Origin: Oscillospiraceae bacterium
GTDB taxonomy: Bacteria; Bacillota; Clostridia; Oscillospirales; Oscillospiraceae
DNA length: 59,091 bases
Direction of reading: 5' to 3'
NCBI GenBank assembly: GCA_022794215.1
Contig: JAAWEH010000019.1
Coordinates: 1-59,091, forward strand
Part shown: positions 50,090 through 57,495 of the stretch, piece by piece
How positions within the stretch are numbered: the stretch's first letter is position 1
Layout of the letters: every line of letters begins with the position of its first letter
Position numbers and translations under genes: made by a program
Notes under the pieces: model-generated
The model's database searches: none
The model's input: the letters and a program-made list of their open reading frames with translations, nothing else
Told to the model about the DNA's origin: nothing

Positions 50090-50647
50090 TTATTGCAGTC
50101 CTTCTCCCTCCAGCCATTTGCGGACGGGAGCAGACTTGGTGAGCGCGAAACAGGCCGCCGCCACCAGGATCGTGCAGGGCAGCATATAGCCCCCGTTATA
50201 GAGGGCGGAGTAGAAAAAGGGGGAAGTCATGGGGATCCCCCAGAACACATCGGGCATCCACTCAGCATACACGGTGATGCCGCTGATGTAGTGGATCATA
50301 AAGCGGGCAAAGCCGCCCACCACAGTGGCCAGAACGATCTTGTCAGGCTTCCGCTTGAAAAGCCCCGCCAGACCCACCATAGCATAGGCCACCGAGTAGT
50401 CGAAGATGATGGAGATCCAATTGAGAACCCAACCTTCCCCGATGAAATACTTCAGGGTGCCGAAAGCCAGTCCCGCCAGCACACCCCAGCCCGCACCCCA
50501 GCGAATGGCAAACAGCACCAGGGGAAGCATAGTGACGCTGATAGACCCGCCCTGAAACCACAGATCCAGTTCCGCATAGCTCAAGGCTATGCTGAGGGCC
50601 ACACAGAGGGCCCCCTCACAGAGCATTCGTACTTTTTCGTTTCGCAT
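50090..50647 (-). CDS. thiT: Thiamine ECF transporter S component ThiT
   Basis: This 185-residue, six-helix substrate-binding membrane protein works with the shared EcfAA'T module, not encoded here, to import thiamine. ThiT-typical segments: RWGAGWGVLAGLAFGTLKYF, NWISIIFDYSVAYAMVGLAG and GGFARFMIHYISGITVYAEW. The TPP riboswitch and its terminator directly upstream fix the ligand as thiamine. The first gene of a two-gene unit with the HAD phosphatase. Confidence 0.92.
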   Translation of the reverse strand: MRNEKVRMLCEGALCVALSIALSYAELDLWFQGGSISVTMLPLVLFAIRWGAGWGVLAGLAFGTLKYFIGEGWVLNWISIIFDYSVAYAMVGLAGLFKRKPDKIVLATVVGGFARFMIHYISGITVYAEWMPDVFWGIPMTSPFFYSALYNGGYMLPCTILVAAACFALTKSAPVRKWLEGEGLQ

Positions 50648-50664
50648 CTTTTTTGCCTCTCTTT

Positions 50665-50708
50665 ACAAAAAGTACCGCAAGCGCAAACCGGGGGAAGCGC
50701 GCTGCGGT
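50665..50708 (-). terminator. Riboswitch-controlled terminator of thiT
   Basis: Minus strand: GTACCGCA pairs with TGCGGTAC, extended by an inner GCGC pairing, followed by TTTTT. It sits between the TPP aptamer and the thiT start codon, as an expression-platform terminator. Confidence 0.8.
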
Positions 50709-50757
50709 ACGAAAGAGACAAAACGGGGCTGCAATACGCCCAATACGTCTACTAAAT

Positions 50758-50853
50758 CGCTTCCTACGCCGGCATTACCCGGATCAGGTTCCAAGGGACC
50801 GGGGATGGCACTACATCCCTGCATCTCAGCCGAACTTGCGTCCAGCGCCCCTG
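50758..50853 (-). promoter_or_regulatory. TPP riboswitch (thi-box)
   Basis: Read on the minus strand it shows the conserved aptamer blocks in order: GGGGCGCTGG, CGGCTGAGATGCAGGGA, CCCTTGGAACCTGATCCGGG and TAATGCCGGCGTAGGAAG. Bound TPP would favour the terminator at 50665-50708 and shut off thiT and the phosphatase gene. Confidence 0.95.
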
Positions 50854-50883
50854 TATTCAGTTTGTCCTCGCGGTCTGAAATTC

Positions 50884-50912
50884 ATTGTATACGAGGCGGG
50901 CCCGTTTGTCAA
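50884..50912 (-). promoter_or_regulatory. Promoter of the thiT unit
   Basis: Minus strand: perfect TTGACA (50907-50912), 17 bp, TACAAT (50884-50889), about 30 bases before the riboswitch. Confidence 0.8.
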
Positions 50913-50944
50913 GAACGGGACAAGCCTGTGCAGCCGGCCCGGGC

Positions 50945-51715
50945 TCAGGATGCCGGACACTGCCTTCCGGTGTGATCCAGGGTATAGTCTGCTCCGCACT
51001 CCCCCGGCAGGATCAGCTGAGAGATGGGAACAAAGGTATACCCCTCCTGGAGAAGGGCGTCCAGAATCCCGGGCAAGGCTTCGGGGGTGTGCTTGGCGGC
51101 ATTGTGGAACAGGACGATGGAACCGGCCTGCACCTTCCCCGTTACCCGCTTGGTAATGTCGGCAGCGGACAAATCCTTCCAGTCCAAGGAATCCACGTCC
51201 CACTGGATGGGCTCCATGTCTATGGAGCGAATGGCAGAGATCACATTGTCATCATACTCTCCGTAAGGAGGGCGGATCAAGGTGGGACGCACCCCGGTGA
51301 CCGCCTCGATCTTATCGTTGCAGGCGTTCACGTCGGCAATGATCTCCTCCCGGCTGAGCTGAGACATATGGGCATGGGTGTTGGAGTGGTTCATTACCTC
51401 ATGGCCGGCGTCGTGCAGGGCCTTTACCGATTCGGGATATTTGTCCACCCACTCCCCCACCACAAAGAAGGTGGCCTTAATGTCATACTTGCCCAGAATA
51501 TCAATGAGCTGCTCGGTATCCTCGTTGCCCCAGGCGGCGTCGAAGGAGATGGAGATCATTTTCTGATCCCGCTGGACACAGTAGATCGGCAGCTGCCGTT
51601 GGGTGGCGGAGGCCATCACCGCCGGGGCGTTGACCGCCCCAAACATCACTGCCGCGGCCAAGAGACAGGCCAATATGGTCAGCGGCTTTCCTTTCAGCGA
51701 AAAACATTTCATCAT
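50945..51715 (-). CDS. pdaB: PdaB-like sporulation polysaccharide deacetylase
   Basis: This 256-residue exported protein has a signal anchor (about 10-35) and a NodB fold (about 50-240): ISISFDAAWGNEDT (the PdaB form of the usual TFDDGP), metal-binding His in NHSNTHAHMSQLS, RPPYGEYDDNV and IVLFHNAAKHT. The FDAAW form is typical of PdaB, which is needed for stable mature spores, not of housekeeping GlcNAc deacetylases. AAGGAGG lies before the paired ATG codons; either of the first two may start. CATATAGAT near 51743 faintly resembles a sigma-E -10. Confidence 0.8.
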   Translation of the reverse strand: MMKCFSLKGKPLTILACLLAAAVMFGAVNAPAVMASATQRQLPIYCVQRDQKMISISFDAAWGNEDTEQLIDILGKYDIKATFFVVGEWVDKYPESVKALHDAGHEVMNHSNTHAHMSQLSREEIIADVNACNDKIEAVTGVRPTLIRPPYGEYDDNVISAIRSIDMEPIQWDVDSLDWKDLSAADITKRVTGKVQAGSIVLFHNAAKHTPEALPGILDALLQEGYTFVPISQLILPGECGADYTLDHTGRQCPAS

Positions 51716-51798
51716 AGAGCCCTCCTTGCGTTTTCTTGGGATATCTATATGAGGGCTCTGGGGGATTCCATACCGGGGACAGGCCTAAAAATCCCGCT

Positions 51799-51972
51799 TC
51801 ACGGCAATGTGCCCCGCTCCTTCAGCAGCTCGGCTATGGCAGTTTGATGGCTGCCCTTTACCGCCTCCATCCACCGCAGAAGGGTTTGGTCGTCATAGAT
51901 CCCGTACCGCCGTTTCAGCTCCTCCAACTCCTCTACCTGGGCCAACGGGGTCTGGTGGGAGAATATTTCCAT
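51799..51972 (-). CDS. Small conserved-looking protein, 57 residues
   Basis: A short gene preceded by AAAGGCGGC and a good promoter (52008-52036). The product is helical and charged, with MEIFSHQTPLAQVEELEELK at the start, YGIYDDQTLLRWMEAVKGSH in the middle and a basic end. It has no signal or membrane segment. It is divergent from the XRE regulator at 52088, across 115 bp of shared control region, so that regulator may govern it. Function unknown. Confidence 0.55.
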   Translation of the reverse strand: MEIFSHQTPLAQVEELEELKRRYGIYDDQTLLRWMEAVKGSHQTAIAELLKERGTLP

Positions 51973-52007
51973 AGAAATGCCGCCTTTTCTCTGTGTTTAT
52001 CTCTATA

Positions 52008-52036
52008 AATATATCATAAATTATTATAGATGTAAA
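52008..52036 (-). promoter_or_regulatory. Promoter of the 57-residue gene
   Basis: Minus strand: TTTACA (52031-52036), 17 bp, TATATT (52008-52013). Confidence 0.55.
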
Positions 52037-52044
52037 TAACCGGG

Positions 52045-52074
52045 CCGTTTTTTGTTATAGTCATAAAAAAACGG
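52045..52074 (+). promoter_or_regulatory. Extended -10 within an inverted repeat, XRE control region
   Basis: CCGTTTTTT (52045-52053) and AAAAAACGG (52066-52074) are perfect 9-base arms around a 12-base centre that contains most of the extended -10 TG-T-TATAGT (52053-52061). This is a plausible self-operator of the XRE gene starting at 52088. Confidence 0.5.
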
Positions 52075-52087
52075 GAGTTGTATTTTT

Positions 52088-52396
52088 ATGGAGATAGGGA
52101 AGCGAATCGTATCCCTGCGAAAAGAAAAGGGTTGGACCACCAACCGGCTGGCCAACCTGTGCGGGCTGTCTCAAAGTTTTCTCCGGGCGGTGGAAATGGG
52201 CGACAAAGGGATCTCCGTGGAGAGTTTATCCCTGATTTGCGACACCCTGGGGATCTCCCTGCGGGATTTTTTTGACGTGCCGGAGGCGGGGGGCCGGGAG
52301 GACGATCCTCTGCTGCGGCAGGTAGGGCAGCTCAGTCCCCGGCAGCGCCAGGCTTTGGCGGTCTTTCTGTCCACTATGGAGGGTTCCGGGCGGTAA
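52088..52396 (+). CDS. XRE-family regulator, 102 residues
   Basis: The helix-turn-helix occupies about 5-62 (KRIVSLRKEKGWTTNRLANL, LSQSFLRAVEMGDKGISVES), followed by LGISLRDFFDV, typical of SinR/C1-like regulators, and a short C-terminal helix. CGGGAG lies before the ATG. Its stop is 59 bp from the shikimate-kinase-like gene. The inverted repeat at 52045 suggests autoregulation. Confidence 0.8.
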   Translation: MEIGKRIVSLRKEKGWTTNRLANLCGLSQSFLRAVEMGDKGISVESLSLICDTLGISLRDFFDVPEAGGREDDPLLRQVGQLSPRQRQALAVFLSTMEGSGR

Positions 52397-52455
52397 GCCT
52401 TGCCCTTTTGGAATCGGCTTGGTATAATTTTTGGTATTCTAAGGAGGTGAGGGAA

Positions 52456-52956
52456 ATGAACGTCACCCTAATCGGGATGCCCGGCTCAGGCAAATCTTCG
52501 GTGGGCCGGCTGCTGGCCAAGCGGCTGGGCTGCGCTTTTTTGGATGTGGATTCCCTCATCGTCCAGGCCTACCGCGCCCCTAACCTTCAGGCTGTGCTGA
52601 ACCGGCTTGGCAACGAAAAGTTCCTGGATGCTGAGGCAGAGATTATCGCCGCCCTGGATTGCCAAAATACCGTTCTGGCGCCCGGGGGCTCCGCCGTCCT
52701 GCGGGAGAAAGGCGCTTTGCGGCTCAAGGAGCTGGGCCCCGTGGTCTATCTGAACCCCTCCTGTGCCACCCTGGAAAAGCGGCTGGGGAATTTATCCACC
52801 CGCGGGGTCACGCTGGCCCCCGGCCAGAGCATACAGGCCCTTTACGACTACCGCTCTCCCTTCTATGAAAAATATGCCGACTGTACGGTGGACTCTGACC
52901 AGCCTCAAATCACGCAGACCGTAGAGTTGATCCTGGCCGCTTTGAAACAGTTGTAA
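52456..52956 (+). CDS. Shikimate-kinase-like P-loop kinase lacking the shikimate Arg
   Basis: The 166-residue protein has the shikimate kinase fold: Walker A GMPGSGKSS (7-15), the acidic pair D30/D32 (FLDVDSL), a lid with STRGVTLAPGQ and the late substrate Arg in YDYRSPFYEKYAD. Two key positions differ from true AroK. The GExxFRxxE motif reads GNEKFLDAE, so the shikimate-binding Arg is Leu57, and the GGG motif reads PGGSAV. It may phosphorylate a different small molecule. AAGGAGGTGAGGGAA gives a very strong ribosome binding site. No other aro genes are nearby. Confidence 0.7.
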   Translation: MNVTLIGMPGSGKSSVGRLLAKRLGCAFLDVDSLIVQAYRAPNLQAVLNRLGNEKFLDAEAEIIAALDCQNTVLAPGGSAVLREKGALRLKELGPVVYLNPSCATLEKRLGNLSTRGVTLAPGQSIQALYDYRSPFYEKYADCTVDSDQPQITQTVELILAALKQL

Positions 52957-52979
52957 TTTCTCCCAAAAGCTGGTATAAT
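52951..52979 (+). promoter_or_regulatory. Promoter of the DEAD-box helicase leader
   Basis: TTGTAA (52951-52956, overlapping the kinase stop codon), 17 bp, extended -10 TGGTATAAT (TATAAT at 52974-52979). A second extended -10, TGGTATGAT, lies at 53023-53031. Confidence 0.65.
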
Positions 52980-52985
52980 AGTTGT

Positions 52986-53217
52986 AGACAGTCTTGCTTC
53001 GCAAGCAAGCATTTTTGATCTCTGGTATGATACGATCACGTAAGATTGCCTGACAAGCGATAGGTTTCACGGCTCAAAGGCCGTGCAGAAGCCCCCTCCA
53101 GCGGAAGGCGGGGGCCGGCTCTTGCCGCTATAGGTTCCGCTCTCCTGTTTGGGACGCGCTTTTGGCGCGCCCCCACTTTGCTGTGGACAGGATATTCGAC
53201 AAGAAGGAACGTTTTTC
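52986..53217 (+). ncRNA. Long structured leader of the DEAD-box helicase gene, unknown class
   Basis: This 232-base stretch has no convincing reading frame. A small hairpin CTTGC-TTC-GCAAG (52993-53005) is soon followed by ATTTTT (53011-53016), which looks like an early terminator. After the second -10 come CACGGC-TCAAAG-GCCGTG (53069-53086), GCCCCC...GGGGGC (53091-53115), CGGC-TCTT-GCCG and a GC-rich stem near 53150-53172. The near-repeat GATAGGTTTC / TATAGGTTCC flanks the central stems. I do not recognise a known riboswitch or RNA family. It may be cold- or helicase-responsive, or an independent RNA. Confidence 0.5.
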
Positions 53218-55197
53218 ATGACCTTTCAAGACCTGGGACTCTGTCCCCCCATCCTCTCCGCCCTTCGGGACTTAGGCTATCAGCGACCCTCCCCCATTCA
53301 GGAAAAGGCCATTCCCCCCGCCCTTCAGGGCCGGGATGTGCTGGGCTGCGCCCAGACGGGCACCGGTAAGACCTGCGCCTTCGCCGCGCCCATCCTTCAG
53401 CAGCTCAATGACAGGCCGGTGAAGGGCCGGCCCATCCGGGCCCTGATCCTCACCCCCACCCGGGAGCTGGCCCTCCAGATCCAGGAGAGCTTTGAGCTCT
53501 ATGGAAAAAATCTTCCCCTGCGCTCTGCCGTCATTTTCGGCGGGGTGGGGCAGCAGCCCCAGGTAGATAAGCTAAAGGCCGGTGTGGACATTCTGGTGGC
53601 CACTCCGGGCCGGTTGGAGGATCTCCACAACCAGGGCTTTATTCATGTGGAAAAGCTGGAGATCTTTGTGCTGGACGAAGCCGACCGGATGCTGGACATG
53701 GGCTTTATCCACGACGTACGAAAGATTTTGAAGTGGCTGCCCCAGAAAAAGCAAACCCTCTTCTTCTCCGCCACCATGCCTCCCGAGGTTCAGGGGTTGG
53801 TAGATTCCCTTCTGGTGGATCCGGTAAAGGTGGCGGTAAATCCGGTGTCCTCCCCGGCGGAGGTCATCGACCAGCGGCTTTTCTATGTGGACCGGAGCAA
53901 CAAGTCCAAGCTGCTGGCCATGCTGGTAAATCACCCGGACGTGAAAAACGCCCTTGTCTTTACCCGGACAAAGCACGGGGCCAACAAGGTGGCCGGGGAT
54001 CTCTCCAAGGCCGGCATCCCCTCTGCCGCCATCCACGGCAACAAGAGCCAGACCGCCCGGCAGCAGGCCCTCAGCGACTTCAAAGCGGGTCGCGTCAAGG
54101 CTCTTGTGGCCACCGACATCGCCGCCCGGGGCCTGGACATCGAAGAGCTGAGCCATGTTTTCAACTATAACCTGCCCGACGTACCGGAGACCTATGTCCA
54201 CCGCATCGGCCGAACCGGGCGGGCCGGACACGGCGGCACCGCCGTCTCCTTCTGCGAGTTTGGAGAGAAGGAGCTGCTGGCCCCCATTGAAAAGCTGCTC
54301 AAGCGGCCCATCCCGGTGGTGGAGGGCCACCCCTTCCCCATGGCGGTTTTTGAGGTTCCCAAGCGGGATAAGCACGGAAAAATCATCAACCCCGACGATC
54401 AGGAGGCCCGCCAAGCTGCCCGGGAGAGAAAAAAGCAGCGGCAGGAAGCCGCCAAAACATCCCAACCTCCTAAGGCTAAGGCCGAAAAAAAGCCTTCACT
54501 CCAGGGCCGGCAGGAGTCTAAAAAGGGAACGGCGTCCCAGGGCGGACGCTCCCGGAGCGGGGCGGCCTCATCCCCCAAAGCGGCCCAGACTGCCGCCGCC
54601 GGCAAGCGGGCCTCTGCCGGGTATAAGCCCAGCCGCACCTTGGATGACGCTCTGACTGCCATGGCGCCCCGGACGCCCGTCCAGCCCGAGGCACAACCCA
54701 GCCGGAGCCCCGAGTATGAGGCTTGGCTGGCGGAGGAACGGGCCATCCAAGCCCAGCGGTTCCGGAACGATCCCCTGGCCGGGGATACGATCATGGACGC
54801 TACCGCCCGCCTTTTGGCTCCCAAGGGCTCCTCCCGTCCCAAGCAGGAGCCGGCCAAGGCCCCTGACCGTCCTCGAAAGGATCAGGGCAAGCGCCAGGAT
54901 CGGCGGGAGGGAGCTTCCCAGCGGCAAAAGGGCAAACCGGCTGCCGCTCAACCCGCCAAGTCCAAGCAGGAGCCCTCTCCGCGGCAGAATCGGGAGAAAA
55001 AGCCGGCTCAGCGCCACACTCCCGCCCCAGAGCCCAAAAAGCAAGAGGCTCGTTCCGAGCCCAAGCGGGATCAAAAGCGGCGCAGCGGACGGCGCAGCCC
55101 CATGGAGGTGACCCTGCGGCTGGGAGACCAGAAGGATTCCACCCAGCAGTCCGGCAGCCTGATGCGCCCCTATTACTTCAATCCCAACGAGGACTAA
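53218..55197 (+). CDS. DEAD-box ATP-dependent RNA helicase with long basic tail
   Basis: The 659-residue product has the full helicase core (1-370): Q motif [40 protein letters not shown] and HRIGRTGR. A tail of about 260 residues follows, rich in Lys, Arg, Gln, Ala, Pro and Ser, low in complexity and probably disordered and RNA-binding. It resembles CshA/RhlE-type helicases that unwind mRNA and rRNA, often at low temperature. AGAAGGA nine bases upstream sets the start at 53218. The structured leader suggests post-transcriptional control, as known for several cold-shock helicases. Confidence 0.9.
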   Translation: MTFQDLGLCPPILSALRDLGYQRPSPIQEKAIPPALQGRDVLGCAQTGTGKTCAFAAPILQQLNDRPVKGRPIRALILTPTRELALQIQESFELYGKNLPLRSAVIFGGVGQQPQVDKLKAGVDILVATPGRLEDLHNQGFIHVEKLEIFVLDEADRMLDMGFIHDVRKILKWLPQKKQTLFFSATMPPEVQGLVDSLLVDPVKVAVNPVSSPAEVIDQRLFYVDRSNKSKLLAMLVNHPDVKNALVFTRTKHGANKVAGDLSKAGIPSAAIHGNKSQTARQQALSDFKAGRVKALVATDIAARGLDIEELSHVFNYNLPDVPETYVHRIGRTGRAGHGGTAVSFCEFGEKELLAPIEKLLKRPIPVVEGHPFPMAVFEVPKRDKHGKIINPDDQEARQAARERKKQRQEAAKTSQPPKAKAEKKPSLQGRQESKKGTASQGGRSRSGAASSPKAAQTAAAGKRASAGYKPSRTLDDALTAMAPRTPVQPEAQPSRSPEYEAWLAEERAIQAQRFRNDPLAGDTIMDATARLLAPKGSSRPKQEPAKAPDRPRKDQGKRQDRREGASQRQKGKPAAAQPAKSKQEPSPRQNREKKPAQRHTPAPEPKKQEARSEPKRDQKRRSGRRSPMEVTLRLGDQKDSTQQSGSLMRPYYFNPNED

Positions 55198-55212
55198 CTC
55201 CGTTTCATTTAT

Positions 55213-55246
55213 AAAAAGCCCGGCATCCAAAAGGATGCCGGGTTTT
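55213..55246 (+). terminator. Terminator of the DEAD-box gene
   Basis: CCCGGCATCC-AAAA-GGATGCCGGG (55219-55242), then TTTTCC. A/T flanks allow weak action on the minus strand too. Confidence 0.85.
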
Positions 55247-55283
55247 CCTCTGTTCTGTCAAAATAGATCACAGCCTGAAAGGA

Positions 55284-55493
55284 TCAATCCTTCCGCTTCA
55301 GCTTCCGCTTTTCCCCATTGGGCTCCAGGATCACGGTGTTTTTCAGCTGCCCCTCCAAGCTGGCCTTCACCGCGTCCACATACTCCCGGCGCAGGGCGGC
55401 CTGCTCCGCTTTCTCCGCCTCGGTCAGTCCCTCCGCCGTCCGGGATTTCCGGGCCAGCTCATTGATCCGGGCCACTTTTTCATCGGTTATCAT
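55284..55493 (-). CDS. DUF896 family protein (YnzC-like)
   Basis: A 69-residue helical protein matching DUF896: VARINELARKSRTAEGLTEA, then EKAEQAALRREYVDAVK, with a basic C-terminus. In Bacillus, relatives are small SOS- or growth-phase-linked proteins of unclear function. GGAGAG lies before the ATG at 55493. The start overlaps the ylmH stop by four bases, so the two are co-translated. Confidence 0.82.
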   Translation of the reverse strand: MITDEKVARINELARKSRTAEGLTEAEKAEQAALRREYVDAVKASLEGQLKNTVILEPNGEKRKLKRKD

Positions 55494-56272
55494 AGATATC
55501 TCTCCAATACGATCATGATCCGGCCCTTTTTGGAAAGGCCGCTTACTTCCTTCAAAATGCACTTGCCCAGCCCCCGGCAGGTCATCACGTCCCCTTCGCC
55601 CACCGTCCGATCCGCTTTGATGCAGGGCCGGTGGTTGAGTTCTACCCGCCCTGTTGATATAAGCCCTGCGGCCTTGCTTCGGGCAAGGGAAAAGCCCGAG
55701 GACATAACCGCGTCCAAGCGCAGGCTGTTTACCGTATCCCGAACCACCTTCACCTGCTTTTCCGGCGGCTCCACCCCTTCCAGCGGGATCTCCTCCACCC
55801 GGAGGCGGGCCCTGCCTGCCCCGGTAAGATTCTGGAGCAGATAGGGGACAAGCTCCCGAAACACCAGAACGTCACAAACCCCGTCCCCCACCAGGATGTC
55901 CCCCACTTTTTCCCGGTCTAACCCCTGGCCCAGAATGGAGCCCAGAAAATCCCGATGAGTCAGCTTATCCCCCGACTGCCACCGGCAGCGCAGGGCGGCA
56001 TAGGGCGGCTCCCAGCCGTCCTCCTCCTGCCAATCGGGGAGAAAGGCGCACACCTTCCGCTCCGCGTCGGGGAAGCCCCCGCTCCACAGGTGCCGGGGCG
56101 ACCCGGCGGCGGCAATGAGCCGCTGGGCACACTCCTGCTGGGCGCTGGAGAGGAAGGGGGTGCAGGCGGGGACGCCCCGGGCGGCGTGGTCTATCTGGTC
56201 GCAGACCCGGGCAAGGAGTTGTCGCTCCTCGGGGGTCTGGGAGACCTTATTGAGAAGTTCCAATTTGGTCAC
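55490..56272 (-). CDS. ylmH: S4-domain RNA-binding protein YlmH
   Basis: This 260-residue protein has a YlmH N-terminal region (YAALRCRWQSGDKLTHRDFL and ILGQGLDREKVGDILVGD) and a C-terminal S4 RNA-binding domain (about 185-245: SLRLDAVMSSGFSLARSKAA). In Firmicutes it is usually in the division/sepF cluster; recent work links it to ribosome quality control. The start is GTG at 56272, overlapping the upstream stop (GTGA) with GAGGTG eight bases before. It is normal length but placed away from the usual cell-division cluster. Confidence 0.85.
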   Translation of the reverse strand: MTKLELLNKVSQTPEERQLLARVCDQIDHAARGVPACTPFLSSAQQECAQRLIAAAGSPRHLWSGGFPDAERKVCAFLPDWQEEDGWEPPYAALRCRWQSGDKLTHRDFLGSILGQGLDREKVGDILVGDGVCDVLVFRELVPYLLQNLTGAGRARLRVEEIPLEGVEPPEKQVKVVRDTVNSLRLDAVMSSGFSLARSKAAGLISTGRVELNHRPCIKADRTVGEGDVMTCRGLGKCILKEVSGLSKKGRIMIVLERYL

Positions 56273-56445
56273 GGAATTTTCACCTCAATGGGACCCTTTT
56301 CTTGTTCATAGTTTTCCAAATACTGCTGAACAATGATTTCAATTTCTTTATTTACAGAACGGCCATTCTTTTTCGCCGTCACTCGCAGCTTTGCCATTGT
56401 CTCCGGTTCCAGTCGCAGAGAATAAGGAGCCGCTTGTACGCCCAT
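56269..56445 (-). CDS. Ribbon-helix-helix (Arc-like) DNA-binding protein
   Basis: A 58-residue protein with the ribbon-helix-helix pattern: strand APYSLRLEPETMAKL, helix RVTAKKNGRSVNKEIEII and a C-terminal helix VQQYLENYEQEK. Members are dimeric repressors, often plasmid- or phage-linked. I chose the ATG at 56445 because AGAGGTG lies six bases upstream. Its stop overlaps the ylmH start (GTGA). An inverted repeat in its control region is a likely operator. Odd placement at the head of a ylmH operon suggests recent insertion. Confidence 0.75.
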   Translation of the reverse strand: MGVQAAPYSLRLEPETMAKLRVTAKKNGRSVNKEIEIIVQQYLENYEQEKGPIEVKIP

Positions 56446-56475
56446 AACTATCACCTCTTTTTAGATACCAAAATA

Positions 56476-56553
56476 ATATCATATAGATGTCATCTCCTCA
56501 ACGATTCAAATAGAAGTCAAAAAGAAGTTGACATTTAAGAATCTATATGATAT
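56476..56553. promoter_or_regulatory. 13-bp inverted repeat in the RHH divergent control region
   Basis: ATATCATATAGAT (56476-56488) and ATCTATATGATAT (56541-56553) are exact complements 52 bases apart. One copy lies close to each divergent gene, an arrangement typical of a repressor controlling both sides. Confidence 0.55.
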
Positions 56554-56556
56554 CTT
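56528..56556 (+). promoter_or_regulatory. Promoter of the Cys-rich small gene
   Basis: Perfect TTGACA (56528-56533), 17 bp, extended -10 TGATATCTT (TATCTT at 56551-56556). The right arm of the inverted repeat overlaps the -10. Confidence 0.55.
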
Positions 56557-56580
56557 TTAGATGTGAATGGAGGTGAGATT

Positions 56581-56766
56581 ATGGAAGAGCAGGAAAAGAC
56601 CTGCGAGACCTGCAAGCATTTTTGCCGGCACTATTCCCGCAGGAGCAGAAACAAGTTTATCCCTCTGGCAGTGGGGCATTGTATCAATCCTCACCTTCGG
56701 GATAAGCGGAGCGATACTCCAGCCTGTCAGCGGTATGCCAAAGGGAGAGTGCCGGATGCGGGGTAA
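56581..56766 (+). CDS. Small Cys-rich protein, 61 residues, possible zinc binder
   Basis: The product has a CxxC-type cluster, TCETCKHFCRHYSRRSRNKF, then HCINPHLRDK and ACQRYAK: five Cys and three His in positions that could hold zinc. It is otherwise basic. GGAGGTG lies five bases upstream of the ATG. It is divergent from the ribbon-helix-helix gene and shares its inverted repeat. No family recognised. Confidence 0.6.
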   Translation: MEEQEKTCETCKHFCRHYSRRSRNKFIPLAVGHCINPHLRDKRSDTPACQRYAKGRVPDAG

Positions 56767-56846
56767 TTCTTCTCCTTTCACGGGGTGAATCTGGGGGATC
56801 ATTCTTTGGCGGCAAAGAATGACCCCCCAGGCCCCCCAAGAAACCG

Positions 56847-56938
56847 CCAGAGGGAGAGAGTTTCGACTCAGCAAGCAACCTGCATAAAGTGGCTCTAAAC
56901 TCGTACCTCGTTAAGAGCCACTAAATCTCCCCCTCTGG
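56847..56938. repeat. 92-bp nested palindromic element
   Basis: Outer arms CCAGAGGGAGAGA (56847-56859) and TCTCCCCCTCTGG (56926-56938) pair with one mismatch. Inside, AGTGGCTCT (56888-56896) pairs perfectly with AGAGCCACT (56914-56922). Terminal inverted repeats around an inner hairpin with no coding content fit a MITE- or REP-like element. Confidence 0.45.
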
Positions 56939-57365
56939 ACTCCCCCTCTCAACGACCAAAGAGAGGCCATCGCAATGGCCCCTCTTTGGAAACACCCCTT
57001 AGCTGTTCTTCTGTTAAAAAACTGACCCCCACGGCTTACTTCGTAACGCCGCGGGGGTTCGTTTGTTTTGCATCTAACGTTTTGTGTTCTTGCCCCCAAG
57101 ATCCCAAGGGCAAGGGCACGGCGCGTCTGCCTCTATATCCCGCCCAGGCGGCGGGGATTTCAATAGACGGGTTGAAGGTTACGATGTCTTTAGCGGCAGC
57201 GGCGCAAGAGGGAGCGCGGGTTACCTTGACGGGGCCGCCGGGCAATATCGGGCGTAACCATAGGGTTTTCATTCGAGGGATACCACAACAGGATTGGAGT
57301 TTTTTACGGTTGTACCGTAGCTCCCTCTACCTTCCACTGGTCTTATGCCCTTAAAAGTTCGGAAT

Positions 57366-57388
57366 CCAAAACCGCTTTCAAGCGGTGT
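57366..57388 (-). terminator. Candidate terminator of ileS
   Basis: Minus strand: ACCGCTT-GA-AAGCGGT stem (57371-57386) followed by TTTTGG. Weak but correctly placed downstream of the ileS stop. Confidence 0.45.
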
Positions 57389-57495
57389 TGGCCCCGGCCG
57401 GGTAGGCCGGGTATGATTGAACGCATGTGGGGAACGGATTTCTCACCAGTCTGCGGACTGGTGAGAAATGACGGACGGGGGAGGCGATCCCTTCA

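Larger units (their letters stand above)
56767..57495. other. 729-bp gene-free stretch packed with hairpins
   Basis: No reading frame here looks real. Seen in order: a hairpin CTGGGGG...CCCCCCAG (56791-56830); a nested palindrome 56847-56938 (listed separately); CCAAAGAGaGGCCAT / ATGGCCcCTCTTTGG (56956-56989); and ACCCCC...GGGGGT (57025-57058) followed by T-rich sequence, a likely plus-strand terminator. 57060-57360 is featureless apart from two in-frame open stretches that I do not believe. Palindromes CCGGCCGGGTAGGCCGGG and TTTCTCACCAGTC / GACTGGTGAGAAA (57441-57470) precede ileS. Confidence 0.5.

Noticed and set aside
56986-57354. 122-codon open stretch in the hairpin-rich region
   Set aside because: It begins inside a hairpin, runs through a likely terminator and has no RBS or recognisable domain.
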